In this document: piece by piece, positions 8,201-13,821 of the stretch | Layout: each line of letters starts with the position of its first letter | How positions within the stretch are numbered: the first letter of the stretch is position 1 | Source: Deltaproteobacteria bacterium | Lineage (GTDB): Bacteria > Desulfobacterota > DSM-4660 > Desulfatiglandales > Desulfatiglandaceae | Direction: 5' to 3' | Length of the DNA stretch: 13,821 nucleotides | NCBI GenBank assembly: GCA_011051075.1 | Contig: DREN01000425.1 | Span: forward strand, 1 to 13,821 | Notes under the pieces: model-generated | Told to the model about the DNA's origin: nothing | The model's database searches: none | The model's input: the letters and a program-made list of their open reading frames with translations, nothing else | Translations under genes and position numbers: made by a program

Positions 8201-8788
8201 TCAGGTCATATCTCAGCGGTGGGATATGAGATGTACGTGAAACTCATTGAGCGTGCCGTCACCGAGCTGAAGGGTGAGGAGTGGGAAGACGATATAAACC
8301 CGGAGATCAATATAGATATCCCATCGTACCTTCCCTCAGGCTATATCATGGACACCGACGTGAGGCTGAACCTGTACCGGAGGCTTTCCGCCCTTGTGGA
8401 CAGGGGGGAACTGGAAGAAATAACCGAGGAGATAGTTGATCGTTTCGGGCCACCGCCCGGGGAGGTGGTCAATCTCTTCGGTCTGATGTCGATTCGGCTG
8501 CTGTTGAAAAGACTGCGAATCATCAAACTCGATATGGGGCCCGAGGGGCTCACCCTGACCATGGCCGAGGATACCCGTGTGGATCCCAGGGCCCTGATCA
8601 GGGTGATAGAGGCGCAGCCCCACAAATTCCGGCTTCTGCCCCATAACAGGTTGAGGATCCGCGCGGGCAGGCTTTCTTTCCCCTCCGATTTCACCAGGGT
8701 GGAGCAACTGATCGCCACATTCGATTTCAACAAGGAGGGGCAGGGCAGGGCTGCTGAAACCCGCGGACCCAGGACCTTTGGGATCTGA
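5225..8788 (+). CDS. mfd: Transcription-repair coupling factor Mfd
   Basis: Mfd is an ATP-driven DNA translocase that pushes stalled RNA polymerase off damaged templates and recruits UvrA. The 1187-residue length fits the family (about 1150). In order: a UvrB-homology region over roughly the first 350 residues (YSVRGGVIDIFSP at 178-190); the polymerase-interacting domain (KAGDLVVHEEHGIGRYGGL at 507-525, then FIVVEYANNSRLYIPADRV); RecG-like helicase motifs with Walker A GDVGFGKT (657-664), DEEQ (758-761), VTATPVPRTL (783-792) and QLRGRVGRA (927-935); HDLRIRGGGNILG (977-989); and the C-terminal TRCF domain (about 1030-1130). A G8 run at 7734-7741 is in frame (Arg-Gly-Gly). The start is the first ATG and precedes the usual N-terminus; its ribosome binding site is weak. 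Identity is certain. Confidence 0.99.
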   Translation: MAPHKNQYAETLKRWLHKGAGQITVTGISGSARAYLLSQVIGELDRPCLVVLPERKSAARLYRDLDFFMNNKEMAQAPSSQRLHRFSPYDMSPLTGLSPHRELITGRIKSLYALISDRNPVVITSIEALCFRIIPKESLLKSLEYLEAGEDFDRDLLLRKLESSGYERTSLVEERGDYSVRGGVIDIFSPLYPLPLRLEFWGDRLESIRQFDPVSQRSLKHLREMILLPAVEVIMDEEGIRRARSMGRLPEQGKEGAGFPGQEAWLNHFYPRLDTLLHYLPENGVIVLFDPHRMDAESRKTEKKFYKDVEKFQEESAGRGRPFPDTEGIVVPFREIAEAFNRYQRMEMGEINLRKVEGREGGPETGDASPVIQMRGHFSLDEDLQIRLAAKGRVSMAPFANRIASWLDTRARVVITCSTQQQAGRLREILANYDLPVAGVAEAWNRVPEGPGLNLCLGRLPEGFTWPEMGLYVLSEDEIFGPKRTLRKRKRPGASGGLSWSSFSQLKAGDLVVHEEHGIGRYGGLVAMEIASRMNDFIVVEYANNSRLYIPADRVSVLQKYAGAGEKDPRLDQLGGQAWLLTKQKAAKSVREIAKQLVEIYALRKYRKGHSFSPPDHYYREFESTFEHEETDDQARAIEDVLKDLASERPMDRLICGDVGFGKTEVAIRAAFKVVEDGKQVAFLVPTTVLAEQHYETFRKRMEPYSMKVAVLSRFKTRSQQAEIIGKLRSGGIDVLIGTHRILQKDVKFADLGLLIIDEEQRFGVKQKETLKKYRTLVDVLAVTATPVPRTLQMSMTGVRDLSVIETPPQDRLAIETYISPYDKALIIRAIEAELERGGQIFFVHNRVRTIYHTSDQLRGMVPRARIEVAHGQMKSRDLEETMMRFLQKEIDVLVCTTIIESGLDIPSANTIIINEADRLGLAQIYQLRGRVGRAKEKAYAYLLISNNSVLTRDAEKRLKALMDFSSLGAGLNLAMHDLRIRGGGNILGFSQSGHISAVGYEMYVKLIERAVTELKGEEWEDDINPEINIDIPSYLPSGYIMDTDVRLNLYRRLSALVDRGELEEITEEIVDRFGPPPGEVVNLFGLMSIRLLLKRLRIIKLDMGPEGLTLTMAEDTRVDPRALIRVIEAQPHKFRLLPHNRLRIRAGRLSFPSDFTRVEQLIATFDFNKEGQGRAAETRGPRTFGI

Positions 8789-8880
8789 AAAAATATGTTT
8801 AATTTTATAGGATATGCTGTTAACATAAAAAATTTGTGGAATAGGAGCCTGGAACTGCGGAAAGGGTCGGACAGGGGAGG
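8789..8880. promoter_or_regulatory. A+T-rich patch between mfd and the SurA-like lipoprotein gene, possible promoter
   Basis: After the mfd stop, about 50 bases (8789-8838) are almost all A/T, then composition returns to normal before the next start. TTAACA (8820-8825) could serve as a -35, but the best downstream hexamer GAATAG (8839-8844) is only 13 bases away, so no promoter is defined. No hairpin with a T run marks the end of mfd. GGGGAGG directly abuts the ATG at 8881 with no spacing, which is unusual for a Shine-Dalgarno. Confidence 0.3.
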
Positions 8881-9858
8881 ATGATCTACAGTACCATCAG
8901 GAGAAAGGACCTGTTCACGGGTTTTTGTCTTTGCACCCTCATCTGTTGGACCCTGGCCTTTCTTTCCTCAGGCTGCGGTCCGTCTGATCATGGGGCAGAG
9001 GCCCCGGCAATTATTATCGGTTCAACACGCCTGTCCCTTGATCAGTTGAAGAGGGAGATGGAATTCATCGGGGGGGGGGATATCGATGTTCCGGCCTCAT
9101 ATAGGGAGGAGGTCAGGAGGCAGCTTATTGAACAGGTAATAGACTACTACCTTATCATAGAGTATGGAAATCAGCACAACATATCGGTCTCTGATGAGGA
9201 ATTCAAGAGGAGACTGAATGAAATAAAGAGGGAGTACTCGGAAGAGGACTTTCACAGGATGTTGCTTCAGGGATATGTGGATCCCGACCAGTGGGAGAGA
9301 CGCCTGAGGGATCAGCTCCTGGTGGGTAAGGTGATCGGCCGGGTGTTCAACACCATTACCCCGCCCGGGTATGAAGAGGTAAAGGCCTATTTCAATAAAA
9401 ACAGCAGCAGATTCAAATACCCGGAGACGGTCAGGTTCCGGCAGATAGTATGCAGGTCAAAAGGGGAGGCAAAGGCCCTGCGTGACCGCATCCGTGCAGG
9501 GGAAGATATGGGAGAGCTGGCCGCAGAATTTTCCATAGCCCCCGAGGCCGATGCGCGTGGCGAGGTGGGCTGGGTAGCCAGGGGCGAACTGGTCCCCAGC
9601 ATGGAAGAGGCCCTTTTTTCAATGGAGCCCGGCACAATAAGCCCTGTTATCAAAACCCCCTTTGGGTATCATCTTCTTGAGGTAATATCTCGCCGCCCTG
9701 CCGGTGTAAAGGGCCTTCCCGAAGTTATTGACCAGATAGAATCACGCCTTCTCCGCGAAAAGGAGGAGGCCTTTTACGGACAATGGGTGAAAAAGCTCAG
9801 ATCCGACTTCAAGGTAGAGGTTAATAGAGATCTATTGAACGGGCCGGGTCTTTCATGA
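8881..9858 (+). CDS. Parvulin-type peptidyl-prolyl isomerase, SurA/PrsA-like probable lipoprotein
   Basis: Proteins of this type assist folding of exported proteins in the periplasm by cis-trans isomerisation of prolyl bonds and chaperone action. The 325-residue product starts with a basic N-terminus and a hydrophobic stretch (about 11-30) ending FLSSGC, so Cys32 is a plausible lipidation site, although Ser and not Leu stands at -3. Residues about 43-165 form a charged helical SurA-N-like region. Residues about 183-273 are a PPIC domain (VRFRQIV, EDMGELAAEFS, RGEVGWVARGEL, PFGYHLLEVI). A G10 run at 9070-9079 encodes Gly64-66; a one-base slip either way brings an early stop (9102 or 9137). ATG is the only start before the signal. 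It resembles, but is not closely similar to, the chaperone gene that follows. Orthology to E. coli surA is not claimed. Confidence 0.9.
   Translation: MIYSTIRRKDLFTGFCLCTLICWTLAFLSSGCGPSDHGAEAPAIIIGSTRLSLDQLKREMEFIGGGDIDVPASYREEVRRQLIEQVIDYYLIIEYGNQHNISVSDEEFKRRLNEIKREYSEEDFHRMLLQGYVDPDQWERRLRDQLLVGKVIGRVFNTITPPGYEEVKAYFNKNSSRFKYPETVRFRQIVCRSKGEAKALRDRIRAGEDMGELAAEFSIAPEADARGEVGWVARGELVPSMEEALFSMEPGTISPVIKTPFGYHLLEVISRRPAGVKGLPEVIDQIESRLLREKEEAFYGQWVKKLRSDFKVEVNRDLLNGPGLS
9070..9079 (+). repeat. G10 homopolymer inside the lipoprotein chaperone gene
   Basis: Ten consecutive G fall in codons 64-67 of the SurA-like lipoprotein gene (ATC-GGG-GGG-GGG-GAT). One extra G leads to TAG at 9102-9104; one G fewer leads to TAA at 9137-9139. 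The tract is therefore a potential on/off slippage site, and also a place where sequencing or assembly could err. The frame as given is intact. Confidence 0.85.
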
Positions 9859-9888
9859 CCGCCTTGATCTGAAACTCAGCCCACTTCC

Positions 9889-9910
9889 CGGGGTCCGGGA
9901 CCCTGTTTTT
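9889..9910 (+). terminator. Probable intrinsic terminator or attenuator between the two chaperone genes
   Basis: GGGTC (9891-9895) pairs with GACCC (9899-9903) around the loop CGG. The stem extends by a G-T and a C-G pair (9889-9890 with 9904-9905) and is followed at once by TTTTT (9906-9910). The stem is short at seven pairs but G+C-rich and correctly placed before the T run. It starts about 30 bases after the stop of the upstream gene, and the next gene starts 10 bases beyond it, so partial read-through may set the level of the downstream chaperone. Confidence 0.55.
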
Positions 9911-9920
9911 GAAAGGGCAC

Positions 9921-10898
9921 ATGAAGCGATTAACGAAAACCATCGGCCTCCTTTTTCTCACAGCAGGGGCCGTTCTTATGTCTTGCACCCAGGTTTCAGC
10001 CGAGGTCTTAAACCGTGTGGTTGCCATTGTCAACGACCAGGTAATCACCCTCTATGAGCTTCACACCACCATGCAGATGACCACCGGCCTTTCCTACAAG
10101 GATCTCAGGGAAAGGTCTGAGGAGACCTACCTGGAGACCCGCAAGAAGATCCTGGACGACCTGATCGATCAGAAGATCGGCCTTGAAAAGATAAAGGAAC
10201 TGAAAATCAAGGTGAGCGAAGAGGAGATAGACAGGGCCATTGAAAAGGTTAAGGAGGACAACCAGCTCACCCAGGAGGACCTGGTCAAGGAGCTCAAGAG
10301 ACAGGGAATCACCTATGAATCGTACAGGGAAACCGTCAGGGAGGAGCTGGAAAGGGTACAACTTATCAACCTGGAGGTAAAATCAAAGATCCTACTCAGG
10401 GAAGAAGATATCGAGGAGTATTACAATACCCACAGGGATGAGTTTACCAGCGAGGGGAGGGTGCGCCTTGCGCTGATTTTTCTCAAACAGCAGGATCCGG
10501 CCGACAAGAAAGAGGCCCGGGCACTCCACAACAAGGCCCGGGAGATCCTCTCAATGATAAGGAACGGTGAAGACTTTGCTGACCTGGCAAGGAAATTCTC
10601 AAACGGGCCAGGCGCAGCGGAGGGGGGGGACCTGGGCGTGTTCAAGATGTCCGAACTGAATCCCGAGATGTCAGAGACCATCAAGGGACTCTCCGCCGGC
10701 CAGGTGAGTGAGCCCATTATCATGCCCTACGGGGTCAAGATCATAAAGGTGGTGGAAAAGGAAGGGGGAGGAGAAAAATCGTTTGAGCAGGTCAAAAACG
10801 CCATTCGCGCCATCCTGTACAGGAAAGAGCTTGACAAGAAGTATTCCGCGTGGATCAAAGAACTTAGAAAGAAGTCTTATATAAAGATAGTTTTTTAG
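9921..10898 (+). CDS. surA: Periplasmic chaperone / peptidyl-prolyl isomerase, SurA family
   Basis: SurA-type proteins escort unfolded outer-membrane proteins through the periplasm. From ATG at 9921 the product has 325 residues: a signal peptide (MKRLTKTIGLLFLTAGAVLM...), then the hallmark SurA start VLNRVVAIVNDQVITLYEL, a helical N-domain rich in charged residues to about residue 165, and one parvulin PPIC domain (about 170-280: VRLALIFLK, EDFADLARKFSNGPGAAEGG, MPYGVKIIKVVE). A C-terminal helix (FEQVKNAIRAILYRKELDKKY) packs with the N-domain in this family. Cleavage at VSA-E fits, but LMSC just before it also resembles a lipobox. A TTG at 9909 in frame would add four residues; I prefer the ATG because AAAGGG precedes it and the TTG lies in the terminator T run. 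E. coli SurA has two parvulin domains; this has one, as is common outside Gammaproteobacteria. Confidence 0.9.
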   Translation: MKRLTKTIGLLFLTAGAVLMSCTQVSAEVLNRVVAIVNDQVITLYELHTTMQMTTGLSYKDLRERSEETYLETRKKILDDLIDQKIGLEKIKELKIKVSEEEIDRAIEKVKEDNQLTQEDLVKELKRQGITYESYRETVREELERVQLINLEVKSKILLREEDIEEYYNTHRDEFTSEGRVRLALIFLKQQDPADKKEARALHNKAREILSMIRNGEDFADLARKFSNGPGAAEGGDLGVFKMSELNPEMSETIKGLSAGQVSEPIIMPYGVKIIKVVEKEGGGEKSFEQVKNAIRAILYRKELDKKYSAWIKELRKKSYIKIVF

Positions 10899-11008
10899 AC
10901 CGTCCAGGCCTCACCTCAAACGGACAGGGCCCAAGGGCTGTGGATCTCCTGCCGTGGGCGGACAAGGCAGAGGATGGACGGGCAATATGGATGATTTTTA
11001 GGGTTTTT

Positions 11009-12034
11009 ATGGGCAGAGAAAAAGACAACCCATCAGACGAGGAACTGAAGGACTGGGAATTTCCCTCTGGGAGAGAGCTTGGAGCCATCCTGAGAAATAA
11101 GAGGGAAGAAATGGGTCTCAGCCATGCTCAGATCTCTGAACGGATCAAGCTCAGGCCCCATTTTCTTCAGGCCCTGGAGAACGAGGATTGGGACAGTCTC
11201 CCGTCTCCCGCCTTTGTAAAGGGGTTCATCCGGTCCTATGCCCGGGCCCTGGGGCTGGCTGAAGATGGCCTTATAGCCCTTTATCAGGAGATAACCCCCC
11301 AGCCTCACGAAGTCCCGGTACCTGCCGGCGCGCAGGAGGGGAGGGGGAAGAAGAGGTTGGCCTTCTACATTATCCTCCTTGTTGCCTGCTGTGTGGCAGC
11401 CTACGCGGTTTTCACATGGTGGAGGGGGCTGAGCCCAACGGAAAAGGGGACGGTTGAACACCGTGAACAGGTTCAGGCCCCTGAAGGGCCTGCCGAGCCA
11501 AAAGCCGTTCAGTCTGTGCCGAAAGAGGATAGAGGGATCCCGGTGAGTGAATCTGAGCCTGCCCAGGTTCTTCCTGAAGCTGAAAACCCTGCCCTCACCG
11601 AGGCCCCCCCGTCCGTTCCCGAACTGGTACCCCAGGGGGAAGCCTCTGCCCCGGAGCAGGCGGAAGAACCGCCTGTGGTGGAAGAAGAGGAGGTATCCAC
11701 GGAACAGGCATCCAGCCCTGCCTCGGAGCCCGATCTCTCTGAGGCCCCTCCCCCGCCTGCAACAGAAAAGAAGGCCCTGGTGTTGAAGGCCCTTGTTAAG
11801 GAGAGGACGTGGGTCAGGGTACGCGCTGATAATGAAAAGCCCAAGGAGTATATCCTTGCCCCAAACAGCAGACACCGATGGCAGGCGGACAGGGGGTTTG
11901 ATCTTCTCATAGGCAACGCAGGGGGGATTGAACTGGAGTTGAACGGAAAAAAGATGCCTCCCCTGGGCAAACAGGGCCAGGTGGTAAGGCTGAAACTTCC
12001 CATGGAAAGCGAAAGGAGCAGTTCAGAAAATTAA
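11009..12034 (+). CDS. RodZ-like protein: cytoplasmic HTH domain, one membrane segment, periplasmic C-terminal domain
   Basis: RodZ links the MreB cytoskeleton to the wall-elongation machinery. From ATG at 11009 the 341-residue product has an N-terminal Cro/CI-type HTH_25 domain (about 20-95: ELGAILRNKREEMGLSHAQI, then PSPAFVKGFIRSYARALGL), one membrane helix (about 117-139, LAFYIILLVACCVAAYAVF flanked by Lys/Arg and Trp-Trp-Arg), a roughly 115-residue Pro/Glu/Ala-rich linker (140-254), and a small beta-rich domain (255-332) resembling DUF4115, with WVRVRADNEK and YILAPNSRHRWQ. This is RodZ architecture. The start is uncertain: in-frame GTG at 10940 and ATG at 10991 would add 23 or 6 residues. 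AGGG five bases before 11009 and the family's short N-terminus favour the one given. No mreB or rodA is nearby. Confidence 0.85.
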   Translation: MGREKDNPSDEELKDWEFPSGRELGAILRNKREEMGLSHAQISERIKLRPHFLQALENEDWDSLPSPAFVKGFIRSYARALGLAEDGLIALYQEITPQPHEVPVPAGAQEGRGKKRLAFYIILLVACCVAAYAVFTWWRGLSPTEKGTVEHREQVQAPEGPAEPKAVQSVPKEDRGIPVSESEPAQVLPEAENPALTEAPPSVPELVPQGEASAPEQAEEPPVVEEEEVSTEQASSPASEPDLSEAPPPPATEKKALVLKALVKERTWVRVRADNEKPKEYILAPNSRHRWQADRGFDLLIGNAGGIELELNGKKMPPLGKQGQVVRLKLPMESERSSSEN

Positions 12035-12035
12035 A

Positions 12036-13253
12036 GTGGAAAATATACTTGACGTCTTTGAAGAAAGGGGCTTTGTGGAGCAGGTCACTGACAGGGACCA
12101 GGTATGGCGCCTGTTGCAGAATCCCGTAACCTGCTATATAGGCTTTGATCCAACCGCCAAGAGCTTCCATGTGGGGAGCCTTCTTCCCATCATGTCTCTG
12201 GTGCATATGCAGAGAGCGGGCCACAGGCCCATCGCGGTGATAGGAGGTGGAACCGCCCTGGTGGGAGATCCCAGCGGAAAAACCGAGATGAGGCCCGTTA
12301 TAACCCGTAAAGAGATAGAAGAAAACGCCTCATACCTGAAAGAACAGTTGGCCAGGTTCATGGAGTTCGGGGAGGGTAAGGCCATCATGGTTAACAATGC
12401 TGACTGGCTCACTCCCCTGCGCTACATAGACTTTTTGAGGGACATAGGCCGGCACTTCAGCGTTAACAGGATGCTGGCTGCAGAGAGCTACAGGGTCAGG
12501 CTGGAGACGGGCCTTAACTTCATCGAGTTCAACTATATGCTGCTCCAGGCCTATGATTTCTGGCACCTGTTCAAGACCTACGGCTGCCGTCTGCAGATGG
12601 GTGGAAACGACCAGTGGGGCAACATCCTGGCAGGGGCGGACCTGACAAGACGGATGGAGGGCGAGATCATTCACGGCCTCACCTTTCCCCTGTTGACGAC
12701 CTCTTCAGGTATAAAGATGGGGAAGACACACGCCGGGGCCGTCTGGCTTGATCCTGAACTCACATCTCCATACGAGTACTACCAGTACTGGATCAACCAG
12801 AACGATGAGGACGTGGGCCGCTTCCTGTCCCTCTTTACCCTGCTGCCCATGGACCAGGTGAGAGATCTGCGCAGACTCGAGGGCGCTGATATCAGAGAGG
12901 CCAAGGAGGTCCTGGCCTACGAGGCAACCAGGCTATGTCATGGCCGGACAGAGGCCGACCAGGCACGAAAGGCCGCCCGGGAGCTGTTCGGCGGGGGCAA
13001 ATCAGCCGTATCAGGGTCTGTCCCTGTCTTCTCAGTCACCAGAGACAGGATGGAAACGGGTATTCCCGCCTATATCCTCTTTGCCGAGGCAGGCCTTGCG
13101 AAATCGCGTGGAGAGGCCCGCAGGCTCATAGCCCAGGGAGGGGGGTATCTGGACGGCAGAAAAATCGAGTCGTTTGATCAGCCGATCATATTCAGCGATT
13201 CATGCCTTCTGAGGGCGGGTAAAAAGAGATACGTCAAGATCATCCTGGAATGA
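12036..13253 (+). CDS. tyrS: Tyrosyl-tRNA synthetase
   Basis: TyrRS charges tRNA-Tyr with tyrosine. The 405-residue protein is a class Ic synthetase: YIGFDPTAKSFHVGSLLP (34-51) includes HVGS, the HIGH-motif equivalent. GDPSGKTEMR (77-86) and NFIEFNYMLLQAYDF (161-175) shape the tyrosine site, QMGGNDQWGNI (187-197) follows, and KMGKT (227-231) is the KMSKS loop. A C-terminal S4-like RNA-binding domain runs from about 342 to the end. KMGKT rather than KMSKS points to the TyrZ-like (E. coli-unlike) bacterial branch. Start is GTG one base after the rodZ-like stop; AAGGAG lies 17 bases upstream, too far for a normal Shine-Dalgarno, so translation may be coupled. No in-frame alternative exists nearby. 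No T-box leader is seen, as expected outside Gram-positives. Confidence 0.98.
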   Translation: MENILDVFEERGFVEQVTDRDQVWRLLQNPVTCYIGFDPTAKSFHVGSLLPIMSLVHMQRAGHRPIAVIGGGTALVGDPSGKTEMRPVITRKEIEENASYLKEQLARFMEFGEGKAIMVNNADWLTPLRYIDFLRDIGRHFSVNRMLAAESYRVRLETGLNFIEFNYMLLQAYDFWHLFKTYGCRLQMGGNDQWGNILAGADLTRRMEGEIIHGLTFPLLTTSSGIKMGKTHAGAVWLDPELTSPYEYYQYWINQNDEDVGRFLSLFTLLPMDQVRDLRRLEGADIREAKEVLAYEATRLCHGRTEADQARKAARELFGGGKSAVSGSVPVFSVTRDRMETGIPAYILFAEAGLAKSRGEARRLIAQGGGYLDGRKIESFDQPIIFSDSCLLRAGKKRYVKIILE

Positions 13254-13411
13254 AGGACAGGGGAATCGCTGTACGAACCGGCATGGACCCTGATGTCCCC
13301 TCGCACACCTGAGGTGAATCTCGAGGAGAAAAGATCTGCTGATCCCTCTGTAATAACCGGCCCGGCCGGCGCAGATCTACGGAGGGAAGCCTGACAAGGT
13401 ACTGCTCTCAG
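13254..13411. promoter_or_regulatory. Leader region with two inverted repeats ahead of the sigma-factor gene
   Basis: This 158-base gap holds two inverted repeats. In the first, AGGGGA-ATC (13259-13267) pairs with GAT-g-TCCCCT (13292-13301), nine pairs with one bulge, just after the tyrS stop. In the second, AGATCTGC (13332-13339) pairs with GCAGATCT (13371-13378), eight perfect pairs around a 31-base loop that contains the G+C-rich CCGGcccggCCGG. Neither is followed by a T run, so they are not ordinary intrinsic terminators. TGTAAT (13349-13354), one mismatch from TATAAT, lies in the second loop with only a weak -35 (GAGAAA, 13326-13331). Roles are unknown. Confidence 0.4.
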
Positions 13412-13821
13412 ATGAAAAAGTCCACGGAAAAGACAAAGACCGCCAGAGACTCTGAGCATATTGAACTGAAAAAGAAGGACCTCGCCCCGGCCATTCCCCT
13501 GGCTGACAGATCCCTGGTCCCCTTTGACCCACTTCAGATCTACCTTATGGAGATAAAGCGGTACGATCTCCTTTCAAGAGAGGAAGAGAGAGAACTGGCC
13601 ATGAGGATCAGGGATCACGGCGACGATGAGGCCGCCTACAGGCTCGTTACCGCCAATCTGAGGCTGGTGGTGAAGATCGCCATGGATTTTCACCGATACT
13701 GGACCAAGAACCTGCTGGACCTGATCCAGGAGGGAAACCTGGGCCTTCTCCAGGCCGTAAAGAAATTCGATCCCTATCGGGGGATCAAATTTTCCTATTA
13801 CGCGTCGTTCTGGATTAAGGC
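13412..13821 (+). CDS. Sigma-70 family RNA polymerase sigma factor, RpoH-like (C-terminus cut by window edge)
   Basis: The frame from ATG at 13412 stays open to the edge: 136 full codons. After a charged 35-residue start comes region 1.2 (DPLQIYLMEIKRYDLLSREE, 39-58, then ELAMRIRDHGDDEAA). Region 2 follows: LVTANLRLVVKIAMDF (78-93), then the core-binding signature NLLDLIQEGNLGLLQAVKKF (100-119), and DPYRGIKFSYYASFWIK (120-136) entering region 2.4, which reads the -10 element. The combination YYASFWIKA resembles RpoH-type (heat-shock) or related alternative factors of Deltaproteobacteria more than RpoD, and the long region 1.1 of RpoD is absent. Regions 3 and 4 lie beyond the window, so the subtype is inferred. 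AAGG lies 12 bases upstream of the ATG, and no other start is in frame back to a stop at 13340. It is downstream of tyrS, with its own leader. Confidence 0.93.
   Translation, partial: MKKSTEKTKTARDSEHIELKKKDLAPAIPLADRSLVPFDPLQIYLMEIKRYDLLSREEERELAMRIRDHGDDEAAYRLVTANLRLVVKIAMDFHRYWTKNLLDLIQEGNLGLLQAVKKFDPYRGIKFSYYASFWIK

Noticed and set aside
9909..9920. TTG at 9909 as the surA start
   Set aside because: It lies in the T run of the hairpin and has no good ribosome binding site; ATG at 9921 with AAAGGG gives a normal signal peptide.
10920..10975. Terminator after surA from short repeats (CTGCC/GGCAG)
   Set aside because: The stem is weak, the loop is long and no T run follows directly.
10940..11008. 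GTG at 10940 as the rodZ-like start
   Set aside because: The added 23 residues look non-native and lie outside the expected short N-terminus before the HTH domain. It cannot be fully excluded.

Overview
The window is a G+C-rich stretch of chromosome carrying housekeeping genes from a Gram-negative bacterium, most likely a member of the Desulfobacterota (former Deltaproteobacteria). Two SurA-type periplasmic chaperones, a RodZ-like cell-shape protein and a lipoprotein signal imply a double membrane. The FtsH N-terminus (MNPFYKNLALWLVIS) and the RpoH-like sigma factor ending SYYASFWIKA look like deltaproteobacterial versions. Arginine is encoded largely by AGG/AGA, which helps to fingerprint the lineage. 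The phylum call rests on resemblance I recall, not on a search.

Layout. Positions 1-336 (minus strand) hold the N-terminal part of a TetR-family repressor, cut by the window edge. A 307-base A+T-rich divergent intergenic region follows. It contains a good sigma-70 promoter for tetR, with a small palindrome between its -35 and -10, and a weaker promoter candidate for the rightward genes. All other genes are on the plus strand: ftsH (644-2557), folP (2559-3407), coaX (3415-4182), an LD-carboxypeptidase (4197-5123), mfd (5225-8788), a SurA-like lipoprotein (8881-9858), a second SurA-like protein (9921-10898), a RodZ-like protein (about 11009-12034), tyrS (12036-13253) and the first 136 codons of an RpoH-like sigma factor (13412 onward, cut by the edge).

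ftsH-folP-coaX-ldcA are separated by 1-14 bases and look like one transcription unit: membrane protein quality control, folate synthesis, CoA synthesis and murein-peptide recycling. mfd, which couples transcription to repair, follows after 101 bases. The next block is about the envelope: two parvulin-type chaperones for outer-membrane proteins and a RodZ-like morphogenesis protein. tyrS starts one base after the rodZ-like stop. Gaps of 92, 62, about 110 and 158 bases contain an A+T-rich patch, a probable intrinsic terminator or attenuator, nothing clear, and two inverted repeats, respectively.

I found no CRISPR array, tRNA, rRNA, insertion sequence, phage gene or toxin-antitoxin pair, and no sign of an undescribed multigene system. 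The points most worth a second look are a ten-G homopolymer early in the lipoprotein chaperone gene, the terminator-like hairpin between the two chaperone genes, the inverted repeats ahead of the sigma-factor gene, and two signature-residue changes in FolP.
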